A stretch of 64,000 nucleotides of DNA from an uncultured Clostridia bacterium (GTDB lineage Bacteria > Bacillota > Clostridia > UMGS1883): positions 1-64,000 of the forward strand of contig CANQRB010000008.1 of NCBI GenBank assembly GCA_947626145.1. Direction: 5' to 3'. Below are positions 48,164-56,551 of this stretch, piece by piece (position 1 is the first letter of the stretch; every line of letters begins with the position of its first letter). The notes below the pieces were generated by a model that worked only from the letters and a program-made list of their open reading frames with translations, searched no databases and was not told where the DNA came from. A program made the translations under genes and the position numbers.

Positions 48164-50200
48164 TCAATCCTTTAATATATCTTTCGCGTTTGTCTTGGTA
48201 AGGTTAGGGTCAAAATCCATTTCTTCCGGGTCATCCACCCGAATGTTTTCTTCTTTGGTTGGTTCCTCCGGCATTTTGGTGCCAAAAATTGGTACAAGCT
48301 TTTCGATGTCTTTTTTCATTTTAGCATCGGCCCGCCTTTCCTTTTCAAGCAGTTCCTCCTTGTGACGCCAATCGGGGATATATTCATCTACCCTTGAATA
48401 TTCAAGCTCGCCGTAGGCGGTAAGCTCCTCGGGTACTATTTTAAAGGCTTTCAGCGGCTTGTGACCTCTGATAAGCAAAAGACACTCCCTGTTGTCGAGC
48501 TGAAGTACCTCCTCCGGATACATAAGCGGACGGGTATTGTTGCTTTTGGTCTGACGGTAACCCGTTATCTCCCTTGTTATGGGCGAAAACATAGGCGTTT
48601 GGGGCGACATACTGTTGGTTAGCTGGATAGTGATGTTGCCGCACCGTTTGGAGATAAACTCGCTGGTCATGGTGTCGTTACAGCCCAAAAAAAGCTGAGT
48701 ATCGCAGTTGCCGACGATTTCTTCCCATTCCTTTATGGGATAACGGTCGGCGAGCTGGGCTATGCTTTGGATTATGATCTGACAGTTTATGCCCCTTGAA
48801 CGGACAGTAGATATGGTCTTTTTAAAGTCGAGTATTCGCCCTATGTTGCAGAACTCGTCAAGAACAAAATTGACCTCCACCGGCAGGCGGCCCCGCTCGT
48901 CGCCGTGTTTGCGGGCATAGTCCGAAAGTTTTTTAAAGAGAAGCGAGAAGAACAGCGACGAAAGAAATTCATAGCTGGAGTCCTGATCCGATATGATACA
49001 GAAATAGGCGCAAGGCTTTTTGCCCGGCAGTTCAAGGTCTATATCGTGATACTTGGTTATGGTGTCCACCAGCTTATTCTGGAAGACATTCAGCCTTGAG
49101 CCAAGACCGATAAAAATATTTCCCCATAGATTGCTGGCCGCCTGTTTAAAAATACCGTATGGAGCGCGGGCCGGATGATCCAGCGGAAGGCGCTGAAACT
49201 TTGCGTCAAGGCTTCTGGCCCCCTCGGTGGACAGCATCCTGTATATGGTGCCGAGGGAACGCTCGTGTATGGGCAGCAGTTCGTTCGTCACAGGATCGCG
49301 CATGGACTGGACGTACAGTATCAGGGCAATGAGCAGGTTTTGCTCCGACTTGTCCCAGAAGTCCGCCTTCTGTCCGTCGCCGGAGGTGTTGCGGATAATG
49401 ACCTCGGCCACGGACTGCACCATATCAACGTCGCCCTCGGTTTCGCCGATGCAGTTCCACCCGTCGGAATTTTCCATGTCCAGCAGGTTAAAGGCCTTAA
49501 CCACATAGCCTTGATCCTTTAAGTAGCCGGACATCTGTTCAAAAAACTCGGCCTTGGGATCGACTATAACCATGCTCTGGCGGAGAGAAGCAGTTTTGAG
49601 TATGAAGGGCTTGACAAAGCCTCTGGACTTGCCGGCGCCGGAGGCCCCGTAAACCATAACGTGCTTGTTCAGCCCGCTGTCCTTACGAAGGCCTATGTAA
49701 TCCGAATAGCCGTCGTAGGGAGAGCTTTTCAGCCGTCCGAGTATTGGACAGGGCAGGGCGTCGGCCTTGTCGGTGACAAGCACCTTTTGTCGCTCGGCCT
49801 TGTCCATCCAGCCGGAGGTGCCGTGAGTTCCCTCGTTAGACACATAAAAATTTCTCTCGTCCTTTGTGACCTTAACGCCGGTTATGAAGGGCATCAGCTT
49901 GCCGGTTATGAGGAAGTACATGGCGGCTATGAAGAACAGCATTCCCAGCGATTGAGGCGTGAACACGGCGGAAAAACACTTAAACGGATTAAGCGAAAGG
50001 GTTTTAAGCTCGTCTCCTGTGCGGAAGTTGTGCGACGCAGTAAGAAACGAGTTTACAGCCATGCCGTAGAGATACAAAAACAACAGCGTAAAGCCGAGAT
50101 AGTACCAAGGGTGCGCCCGTATACGTCCGTATATAGCGTAGAGCTTGTCATTCTTCTTCAGTATTTTTTCGACGAAGCAAATAATTTCTTTCTTTGACAC
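48164..50200 (-). CDS. virD4: VirD4/TraG-type coupling protein
   Basis: 678 aa. Two N-terminal membrane helices (about 32-52 and 84-105), Walker A VMVYGASGAGKSRGF near residue 190, VIVDPKAEFFEQM, the Walker B region VNFVLDEFCNIG near 450, and RGINCQIIIQSIAQLADRYP as in CD1115-family VirD4 proteins. It recruits the relaxosome and pumps DNA into the T4SS channel using ATP. GTG start 50200 overlaps the upstream gene by 53 bp. Acidic C-terminal tail (DDPEEMDFDPNL). Together with VirB4 and TrbL it identifies the region as conjugative. Confidence 0.92.
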   Translation of the reverse strand: MSKKEIICFVEKILKKNDKLYAIYGRIRAHPWYYLGFTLLFLYLYGMAVNSFLTASHNFRTGDELKTLSLNPFKCFSAVFTPQSLGMLFFIAAMYFLITGKLMPFITGVKVTKDERNFYVSNEGTHGTSGWMDKAERQKVLVTDKADALPCPILGRLKSSPYDGYSDYIGLRKDSGLNKHVMVYGASGAGKSRGFVKPFILKTASLRQSMVIVDPKAEFFEQMSGYLKDQGYVVKAFNLLDMENSDGWNCIGETEGDVDMVQSVAEVIIRNTSGDGQKADFWDKSEQNLLIALILYVQSMRDPVTNELLPIHERSLGTIYRMLSTEGARSLDAKFQRLPLDHPARAPYGIFKQAASNLWGNIFIGLGSRLNVFQNKLVDTITKYHDIDLELPGKKPCAYFCIISDQDSSYEFLSSLFFSLLFKKLSDYARKHGDERGRLPVEVNFVLDEFCNIGRILDFKKTISTVRSRGINCQIIIQSIAQLADRYPIKEWEEIVGNCDTQLFLGCNDTMTSEFISKRCGNITIQLTNSMSPQTPMFSPITREITGYRQTKSNNTRPLMYPEEVLQLDNRECLLLIRGHKPLKAFKIVPEELTAYGELEYSRVDEYIPDWRHKEELLEKERRADAKMKKDIEKLVPIFGTKMPEEPTKEENIRVDDPEEMDFDPNLTKTNAKDILKD

Positions 50201-51299
50201 TTATCAATTCACCGTCCTTTTTCACAAACGGCTGCCTTTTCATTGGCGGAATATTGCATTCGGGAAAAATTCTGTAAAGGTCGCTTTCCCTAAGCGTTAC
50301 CACCGTGCATTTTTGACAGCCGTAATATCTTAAAATGTTGAGCAACGTCGGTTTTTGAAACGAGAAACATACTACCTTGGGCATAATGGTCGGGTCGCCC
50401 AAACATATTTGATAAAGAGCCGACTGTATACGTTCTGCGTTTAAGTCTATCGCCACAATACATGGCCTATCTTCAAGCATACCGTCGCATCTGCTGTATT
50501 TTTCAGGGACAGAGTCAAGACAGCCGAGCGCCCGCGCTATCCTTTTACGGTACCCCCTTACGGCGAGGACTTTTACTTGCATGACCCCGTTGCCGTCAAG
50601 CGGTACCATAAGAGCCTCACAGCCCATTTCCTTCAAGGCTATATCAAAGCAATACCGACCGTAAGTAAGGGGGTCACTTTCATTTTCAGGATGGATATAT
50701 GCCCATAATTCCTCCAAGGTGTTCGCGAACAGTATTAGACGAAGCCTTTTTATCCCTCGCAGTGATGCGACCTGCCCGGCAAACACCTCCTTTTCGTGGC
50801 CGGGAATTATCCAGTCGCTCGTTCCTTCAATGTGATACGGGATATATACCGTGTCGCGCATCCGCAGCAATCCGTGGAACCTTGTTCCTGCAAGGACTTT
50901 TATGTTACTGTCGGCTCTTAATATAAGACTGCTCACATATCCTGTTTCACTATCCGCAAGCTCCCGTGACGACTTTAAGAACACGTTAATTCCCGCAAGG
51001 TAAAGAAGGACGCTCCACTTGGCGCTTATGAGTTTGCGCCTGTATCCCTTTGTCTTTATTAGCGTCCTTATGTCCGACGGGAAAACATAACCTATATCCG
51101 CAAGCACATCCTCTCCCGCCCTTGTGAGCTTACAGCTTGAACCGTCGCTTTGCTGCTTTATCAGCCCGAGTATCTGCAAATTGGCTGTTACGCTTCTGCT
51201 AAAAACCGGGGCCCTGAACCTCCGGTTCACATCGTCGGGTATATATCTGCAAAGGCCGCAAAGCTTCATAAATTCTATTTCAAGACAATCAAAAAACAT
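50148..51299 (-). CDS. Replication-relaxation-like protein
   Basis: 383 aa. Two winged-helix-like segments at the N-terminus (LCRYIPDDVNRRF ... SRSVTANLQILGLIKQQSDGSSCKLTRAGEDVLADIGY), then an alpha/beta domain with LRADSNIKVLAGTRF, RLILFANTLEELWAY and RPCIVAIDLNAERIQSALYQ, which resembles the restriction-like fold of replication-relaxation proteins that sit upstream of VirD4 in Gram-positive ICEs. It may act in oriT recognition or replace a canonical relaxase, for which I see no HUH or MobA motif here. Ends in a basic tail. The ATG at 51299 has ACGGAG 10 nt upstream. Confidence 0.6.
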   Translation of the reverse strand: MFFDCLEIEFMKLCGLCRYIPDDVNRRFRAPVFSRSVTANLQILGLIKQQSDGSSCKLTRAGEDVLADIGYVFPSDIRTLIKTKGYRRKLISAKWSVLLYLAGINVFLKSSRELADSETGYVSSLILRADSNIKVLAGTRFHGLLRMRDTVYIPYHIEGTSDWIIPGHEKEVFAGQVASLRGIKRLRLILFANTLEELWAYIHPENESDPLTYGRYCFDIALKEMGCEALMVPLDGNGVMQVKVLAVRGYRKRIARALGCLDSVPEKYSRCDGMLEDRPCIVAIDLNAERIQSALYQICLGDPTIMPKVVCFSFQKPTLLNILRYYGCQKCTVVTLRESDLYRIFPECNIPPMKRQPFVKKDGELISVKERNYLLRRKNTEEE

Positions 51300-51390
51300 A
51301 TTGCAGCAACTCCGTTCCTATAACTATACAATGGTCTTGGTTTCAAAGAAAAATCACAGCAAAAAAACGCCGTTAATATCAGGGATAACA

Positions 51391-51468
51391 GCCGTGCAAC
51401 CCAATTGCTCACGGCATTTTTTAGGGGCATGGTTTACCACCCATAAAAAACGCCTTAGCAACTGGGTT
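51391..51468. other. Long imperfect inverted repeat, candidate oriT or hairpin
   Basis: AACCCAATTGCT (51398-51409) and AGCAACTGGGTT (51457-51468) form outer arms with one mismatch. Inside, GGCATTTTTTAGGGG pairs imperfectly with CCCATAAAAAACGCC. A second stem GCCGTG/CACGGC (51391-51415) overlaps and has a plus-strand T-tract. It fills the only sizeable gap (51300-51467) in this part of the conjugation operon. Confidence 0.45.
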
Positions 51469-52097
51469 CAAATAACATTTTCTGACAGTTTGGCCATAAA
51501 CTCCGCTCCGTCCTCCGGCGGCAAAACATATATTTCGCACCGGGGAATATCGGAACGCTTGCTGAACAGACCTATGCTGAGTACAAACTGGCTGTCGTCC
51601 TCTATCACCGCGCCCTTGAGGGCGTTGGGTATCATCTTCCAGCCCTTGTTGTCGTTGTCGAGGGCGTTGTGGTTTTTCTCGCCGCAGTATTCCACAATAG
51701 CCATGAAAGCCCTTTCAAAATACGGCAGATCATAACCGCAGCCTTTTACGAGTCGGGACACGGTGTCGCCGATATATCCGCTGTTTTTCCGGCGACAATT
51801 TGGCAAAAGGGTATTGAGCGTTATGCGAAGCCATCCCTCGGCCGTAACCTCAAGGTTTCCCGCAATATCTATCGGCTCTCCGTCCGGCATAGAGGGCAGG
51901 GCTTCATCGACCAGATATTTGTCAAGCGCCGCCCTCGACTTCACGCACAGGCGTTCAAGCTCGCAGAGATAAGCCCCGAGCTTTGCCGACATTGCCTGCT
52001 CGGAAACGCCGTCGCACATAACGGCTCTTGACAGACATTGGAGTACATGTATATTGTCAAGCTGTAAATCGTTAAGCGTACTTTTTAAATCATCCAT
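51468..52097 (-). CDS. Hypothetical conjugation-module protein (DUF6100-like?)
   Basis: 209 aa from ATG 52097 (MDDLKSTLNDLQLDN), AAGGAGG 7 nt upstream; overlaps the VirB4 gene end by 8 bp. N-terminal helical bundle (LQCLSRAVMCDGVSEQAMSAKLGAYLCELERLC), then a domain with EVTAEGWLRITLNTLLPNCRRKNSGYIGDTVSRLV, and a beta-rich end (QFVLSIGLFSKRSDIPRCEIYVLPPEDG). Proteins of this kind are known to me as DUF6100 in Clostridia ICEs between VirD4 and VirB4; the number is from memory. Could help load the relaxosome. Function unknown. Confidence 0.6.
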   Translation of the reverse strand: MDDLKSTLNDLQLDNIHVLQCLSRAVMCDGVSEQAMSAKLGAYLCELERLCVKSRAALDKYLVDEALPSMPDGEPIDIAGNLEVTAEGWLRITLNTLLPNCRRKNSGYIGDTVSRLVKGCGYDLPYFERAFMAIVEYCGEKNHNALDNDNKGWKMIPNALKGAVIEDDSQFVLSIGLFSKRSDIPRCEIYVLPPEDGAEFMAKLSENVI

Positions 52098-54129
52098 CGG
52101 ACAGCCTCCTTTTTTCAAGGTCGCTGCGTTTGGTCGTGAGCAAGTCGTACATCAGCGGCGACGCCTTTATCTCAATACACACCTTGTTCCTGTTGGCGCA
52201 GAGCAGGGCCTCGCCCCGCTGATTGCGGATCACCTGCATTGTTTCCTCGTCAGAAAGGCCCAAATACTTTTGCACTGCGAAAGCCTCTTCTTCCTCAAGC
52301 TGGAGTATGAACTTGATGCGGGAATTGTTTATGACGCCTTTCCCGTATTTGCCGTCGTCCAGTGAGAAAAAGTCGCCAATATCCTGCGTCGCCGCGAACG
52401 CCGCCCCGCCGTAGCCGCGTATGACCTTGAATATTTCAAGCACATAGTCCGCAGCCATACGGTTTGAGCTTGCGCCGATAAGGGTCCAAAGCTCGTCAAG
52501 GAAGATTATCTTCTTCTGTATCCGGCTTTCCTTAGCCTTGTCCCACACAAAGTCCAGCGCCATGAACATTCCCAGCGGTTTCATGTGGTCGGTCATCTCT
52601 GATATGTCCAAAACGATATACTTGTTGTTTAAGTCAACATTAGTCTGACCACCGAAAGCCGAGAGCGAGCCTACGGCAAACTTTTCGATTATGAGGGCGA
52701 GAGGCTTAGTTTCCTCCCTCGAAAGCAGTTCCTCGTACAAGTCCTTAAGCGTCGGCATCTCCTTAAAGCCGCCGGTTTCCTTGAAAAGGGATTTGTTTTC
52801 AAAGGTTATGCCAAACTTGTTGTACGTCCTTATCACCGCTCCGTCAATGAGGTTCAACTCATTGTTGGTAATGTCGTTTTTTACAAGACTGAAAAATATC
52901 ATCAGCTTTTGGAGTTTCTCGGCGAGTATGGAGTCTTCGCGGGTGTCGCCTTTGATCTCATAGTCGGTGGAAAGAGACGTTTTGCGTATCTCCATAATAT
53001 TGATACAGTCCTTTGAGGACGGAGCTATGCGAATATATTTCCCGCCAACCATGTAACAGGCGTCGGCAAATTCATGTCCCTTTAACGGCGCAAGTATGAA
53101 CACCTGCGTTCCCTGCTGACGGAGCCGCAGAGCCATGAGCTGAAGCAGAAAGGTCTTGCCCGCGCCGGACATCCCAAGTATACAGCCGTTGGCGTTGGAA
53201 TACTTGTCGCTGTCAAAGATGTCGAGTATGGCGACGGAATAGTTGTACTTGTTGAGTCCGAGGAATATCCCCTCCGGGTCATATATCTCAAAAGACGAAA
53301 ACGGGAAAGACGCCGCGAGGGAGTCCGTCAGCACGTTCCGCCGTCCCTTTCGCTCTATGTCCGGATCCACTGAGAGTATGGGCAAAGAAGATAAGAAGCA
53401 CTGTTCGTGCTTGTAGTCTGCGCGCTTGCAGACCATGCTCATAGACGCGCAGAGAGTGAGAACCTCGTTCACTCGCGACTCCAGTTCCTCCACGTTATCG
53501 GCGGTTATCTCGATTACCGTCGTCATGTAGTAGAAGTCCTGATTTGCACGGTTTATGCCGTCTTTAAGGTAAAATCCGGCGGCGATAGCGTTATCTATTT
53601 CTTCAAAGTCCCGGCGGGTATCGCCGACTTCTCTCATGCGGCTGCGGTTAAGCATAGTTTTCTGGGCTATGCGGGAAAGTATCTTATCCTTCGGCATTTT
53701 TCTGAACGTGAAGCTGATGCCAATATTGTCTCCGGCCTCCACCAGCGGGGAGAGCCAAGCCGCCTCGTTTTTGGTGCGGTAGCCGTATCCCGCGACGTAA
53801 AGGTAGGCGTGATACACTCCGTCAACCACTATGTAGTCTCGGCTGCCGTTATCCACGGACGAGGGAGCGAGAATATCCAAAACCGATGTCTGGCCCGTCC
53901 AAAGCTCCGGTGTAGTCTCCGGCTGGAGCTTCGGGTTCTTTTTCTTAAACCGCTCTAAAAAGGTTTGCTTCTTGCTTTCCACCTTCTTCTCCGTGGACGC
54001 AGACTGGGCGGCTGTGGCTTCGCCGTCCTTTTCGCCGGTCTGACGGCCCACGGCGGGGCTTTCTTTTTCATAGCTGTCCTCCTCAAATCTTCCGAATGTT
54101 CTTTTCCTAATATCCTCTCTGCTATTCAT
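52090..54129 (-). CDS. virB4: VirB4-type T4SS ATPase, main part
   Basis: 679 aa from ATG 54129 (MNSREDIRKRTFGRFEED), AAGGAGG upstream. A charged N-terminal 70 residues, then VDGVYHAYLYVAGYGYRTKNEAAWLSPL, Walker A CILGMSGAGKTFLLQL near 325, Walker B KKIIFLDELWTLIGA near 560, and GAAFAATQDIGDFFS as in VirB4/TraC ATPases. It powers assembly and substrate transfer of the conjugation channel. The usual VirB4 N-terminal domain is encoded separately in the preceding gene (54122-54796), with an 8-bp overlap, so the ATPase is effectively split in two chains. Confidence 0.9.
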   Translation of the reverse strand: MNSREDIRKRTFGRFEEDSYEKESPAVGRQTGEKDGEATAAQSASTEKKVESKKQTFLERFKKKNPKLQPETTPELWTGQTSVLDILAPSSVDNGSRDYIVVDGVYHAYLYVAGYGYRTKNEAAWLSPLVEAGDNIGISFTFRKMPKDKILSRIAQKTMLNRSRMREVGDTRRDFEEIDNAIAAGFYLKDGINRANQDFYYMTTVIEITADNVEELESRVNEVLTLCASMSMVCKRADYKHEQCFLSSLPILSVDPDIERKGRRNVLTDSLAASFPFSSFEIYDPEGIFLGLNKYNYSVAILDIFDSDKYSNANGCILGMSGAGKTFLLQLMALRLRQQGTQVFILAPLKGHEFADACYMVGGKYIRIAPSSKDCINIMEIRKTSLSTDYEIKGDTREDSILAEKLQKLMIFFSLVKNDITNNELNLIDGAVIRTYNKFGITFENKSLFKETGGFKEMPTLKDLYEELLSREETKPLALIIEKFAVGSLSAFGGQTNVDLNNKYIVLDISEMTDHMKPLGMFMALDFVWDKAKESRIQKKIIFLDELWTLIGASSNRMAADYVLEIFKVIRGYGGAAFAATQDIGDFFSLDDGKYGKGVINNSRIKFILQLEEEEAFAVQKYLGLSDEETMQVIRNQRGEALLCANRNKVCIEIKASPLMYDLLTTKRSDLEKRRLSDG

Positions 54130-54796
54130 CCCTGTTTCCTCCTTCATAAGAGTGTATTTCGTCCAGCATACCGCCCGCGAAATTTCCGGGAGCTACATAT
54201 CTGGACGTTCGTTTGTTTATGATCCCGTAAATGAGGTCGATCAAAAAGCCGTCGTCGCTGATATTCGGCACCTCAAGCCCGCAGCGTGACAAATACCGCT
54301 GGGCTTTATACGCCTCATCGGCCAGTCCCTTCTTTATGTCGAAAAAATCTTCCTTATGTCCATCGTAAGCGAGTTTGGGCGTATACTCAAAAATTATGAA
54401 GAAACGCTTTTTCACGGCAACATTTTCGGAAAGACCCCTAACGAACTCCATCTCGTCATAGATCATGTTCCTGCATTGGTCGTTGTACTCGTTCTCGCCA
54501 AGCCTGTCAAGGCGTATAAGGTAGTCGGAGATGTCCGCCCGCTGGGTCATCACCCTTATCTGCATATTGTCCGGGGCAATTTTCAAGTACGAGGCGAAGT
54601 AAAAAATGATGTTTTCCTGCTCGACCGAGCTTTTTAGGTAAAAGTTTACGGGCAGTACCTCAAGAATTTTGACATACCGCCCGTCCTTAAGCAGCACCAC
54701 GCCGCCCTGTATATCCTCGATGGGGAGCCATGCCTGCGTGCTGTTTTCATAATACTTCCCTATATGGGGCTGCTTTTTTGAAAAGATGTTTTTCAT
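54122..54796 (-). CDS. VirB4 N-terminal-like protein (separate chain)
   Basis: 224 aa, RBS GAGGAG before ATG 54796. The region QAWLPIEDIQGGVVLLKDGRYVKILEVLPVNFYLKSSVEQENIIFYFASYL is the TraC/VirB4-type N-terminal fold, followed by RVMTQRADISDYLIRL and FFIIFEYTPKLAYDG. No Walker motifs. It probably binds the VirB4 ATPase encoded directly downstream and the PrgI/VirB3-like membrane protein encoded directly upstream (4-bp overlap, ATGA). The order PrgI - this gene - VirB4 matches T4SS operons, where VirB3 and VirB4 interact. Confidence 0.75.
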   Translation of the reverse strand: MKNIFSKKQPHIGKYYENSTQAWLPIEDIQGGVVLLKDGRYVKILEVLPVNFYLKSSVEQENIIFYFASYLKIAPDNMQIRVMTQRADISDYLIRLDRLGENEYNDQCRNMIYDEMEFVRGLSENVAVKKRFFIIFEYTPKLAYDGHKEDFFDIKKGLADEAYKAQRYLSRCGLEVPNISDDGFLIDLIYGIINKRTSRYVAPGNFAGGMLDEIHSYEGGNRDE

Positions 54797-55095
54797 TTTG
54801 TTTCTCCTCTGTATTCGATTATTTTTCTGCTCTTAAACCACTTCCACCATGTTGAAGCAAACACCGTCAGCGGGTCGTCGTTAACGCCGATTATGGAAAA
54901 ACCGGCTATTGGTACCGCGAACACAGCCGAGAGGATTATCTTCCACGTCAGGCCCACGCTCAGAAACACAAAAATCACATATATAAACGGCAGTGATAAA
55001 AGCGCCGCCTCTACCACGTTCCTAAGCTCGAACATACCCATGAGCTTCCCGCTGTCCTCAAAATTTGCGGGGATATAGAACTCATTCATTGTCAT
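54793..55095 (-). CDS. PrgI/VirB3-like membrane protein
   Basis: 100 aa. Starts MTMNEFYIPANFEDSGKLMGMFELRN, then two closely spaced membrane helices (VVEAALLSLPFIYVIFVFLSV and WKIILSAVFAVPIAGFSII) and a short cytoplasmic basic tail. This is the PrgI family, the Gram-positive counterpart of VirB3, which anchors VirB4 at the membrane. Overlaps the 51-aa gene upstream by 14 bp and the VirB4-N gene by 4 bp. Confidence 0.85.
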   Translation of the reverse strand: MTMNEFYIPANFEDSGKLMGMFELRNVVEAALLSLPFIYVIFVFLSVGLTWKIILSAVFAVPIAGFSIIGVNDDPLTVFASTWWKWFKSRKIIEYRGETK

Positions 55096-55237
55096 CGTCC
55101 TTTCTTTTTTCTACATTCCTTAAATTCTCTAAAGCCCGCTCCTCAGCTCCGGCCGCCGCAAGGCAGCCCGCGATGCCGACTCCGAACCAAGTTCCTAACA
55201 TTAAACCTAATGCAAACCCGATAATTCCTGCTGACAT
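55082..55237 (-). CDS. Small one-helix membrane protein (DUF3789-like)
   Basis: 51 aa, too short for most gene callers. GGGAGGG lies 8 nt before ATG 55237. MSAGIIGFALGLMLGTWFG begins a Gly-rich membrane helix to about residue 31, followed by a charged tail (ENLRNVEKRKDDDNE). The stop overlaps the start of the PrgI gene. Similar DUF3789 peptides recur in Gram-positive T4SS clusters; function unknown. Confidence 0.65.
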   Translation of the reverse strand: MSAGIIGFALGLMLGTWFGVGIAGCLAAAGAEERALENLRNVEKRKDDDNE

Positions 55238-55279
55238 GATTTTTTCCCTCCCTTCATTTTTAGTTGAAAAATTTAATTT

Positions 55280-55316
55280 AAAAAGGCTTGCGGGTTTTGT
55301 GCCTGCAAGCCTTTTT
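55280..55316. terminator. Bidirectional terminator between the C39 peptidase and DUF3789-like genes
   Basis: AAAAAGGCTTGCGGG / CCTGCAAGCCTTTTT stem with a 7-nt loop. On the minus strand it ends the transcript carrying pilin, TrbL and C39 genes, so the genes from 55237 leftwards need read-through or their own promoter. 55317-55390 holds only two short CGCTACTTT repeats. Confidence 0.75.
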
Positions 55317-55390
55317 ATAACTTGATAATTGCTTTATCGCTACTTTTACCGCTACTTTACCACTCAATATATATCGGCCAAACTCGACCG

Positions 55391-56551
55391 TTATTTCGAC
55401 AAACTCCAAAACGGGCCGCCGGCAGAGGCGGTGCCTCTGGCCTCGTTAAGGATGATCGACATATCCCAAGCTTGAGAACTTCGTTTGTAGCTGGCCGGGT
55501 CGGCAACAAGCACCTTTCCGTCAGCGGTCACGCCCCGCAGGACGATAAAATGACCGCTGGACGTGAAGTGCCCCTTTGCCATTATCGCTATGACCAGCTT
55601 TCCGCTTGACAGATGCTCACGGAGCTGTGCCGCGCTTGATCGGCCAAGCATTTCCACTTTCAAGCCGTAGTGCTTCGCTCCCTCGGGTATGAGGGAATGA
55701 TAGCTGCCGTTACCCTCGCACCTGTACCCGTTGGCCACAGACCAGTTTGCCACCTGCACCGGCGTAACGGTACGTCCTGTAAGCGTGGAGACGGCTATGG
55801 CAAGCGAAGTGGGGCCGCAGCCGGCTTTGCCGATGGTGCTTGAACGACCGTACATGGTATTGGCCCACTGTGGGTCAAGCTGGTTAAAGTAAACCACCTG
55901 AGTTTCTCCGGCTCCGCCAAGCGTTACTCCGTCATAGTTTTCAAGACCGCCGGCGTCGCCGTATTCGCTCGTGGGGTCAACGAACTGATATTCAAGACCC
56001 TCGTGCATGAGATTTGCCCAGTTCTTTTGTTCGTCGGTAAATCCAAGCCCGTCCATTATCTCATCGGGAGATTTGTTGCGTATTTCGCCTGTCTCGCTGT
56101 TTTTGACAAAGCTCCTTTTCACGGCATTTGTAACGTCCGTCCGCGATATTGAGGCTATGTCCTGCTTTGCCCGGACGCATTCAATGACCACAAGCCAGTA
56201 TATGTCGGGATTAACGCCTTCCTCCTGTGATGCGATGACGCTCTCAAAGGTACTTACAAGCTCTCCGGCATAAGCGTTCCGTTCGAGAAGCTCCGGGTCC
56301 TGCACCGTTCCCCATGAAAAAAGCATCTGCGGTATGACGATTATGATGATTATGGGTATAAGCAGCATGACGGCAGCCGTAAGAACGATTATGGCGATGA
56401 CCTTCGGCGGCGCGACGGCCGCGGCTCCCTGTGCCACGGCCACATAATCGCCCGTGGCTATTCCGCGGGCGATCTTGACTATGCCTCCTACGACCTCACC
56501 GCCGCGCGCGGCGGTGTCCAATGGGGTTCTCTCACTGTTTGCCTGAGCCAT
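55391..56551 (-). CDS. Membrane-anchored C39-like cysteine peptidase of the T4SS
   Basis: 386 aa from ATG 56551 (MAQANSERTPLD), GAGGTGG upstream. One membrane helix at about 50-80 (VIAIIVLTAAVMLLIPIIIIIVIPQMLF), a helical linker, then a peptidase_C39_2-type domain at the C-terminus: YFNQLDPQWAN, catalytic Cys in GKAGCGPTSLAIAV, His in SSGHFIVLRGV and Asp in VLVADPASY. In Gram-positive T4SSs a wall hydrolase (VirB1/CwlT type) opens peptidoglycan for the channel; this protein occupies that place, although C39 domains normally cut peptides. The start overlaps the TrbL gene by 20 bp. Confidence 0.8.
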   Translation of the reverse strand: MAQANSERTPLDTAARGGEVVGGIVKIARGIATGDYVAVAQGAAAVAPPKVIAIIVLTAAVMLLIPIIIIIVIPQMLFSWGTVQDPELLERNAYAGELVSTFESVIASQEEGVNPDIYWLVVIECVRAKQDIASISRTDVTNAVKRSFVKNSETGEIRNKSPDEIMDGLGFTDEQKNWANLMHEGLEYQFVDPTSEYGDAGGLENYDGVTLGGAGETQVVYFNQLDPQWANTMYGRSSTIGKAGCGPTSLAIAVSTLTGRTVTPVQVANWSVANGYRCEGNGSYHSLIPEGAKHYGLKVEMLGRSSAAQLREHLSSGKLVIAIMAKGHFTSSGHFIVLRGVTADGKVLVADPASYKRSSQAWDMSIILNEARGTASAGGPFWSLSK

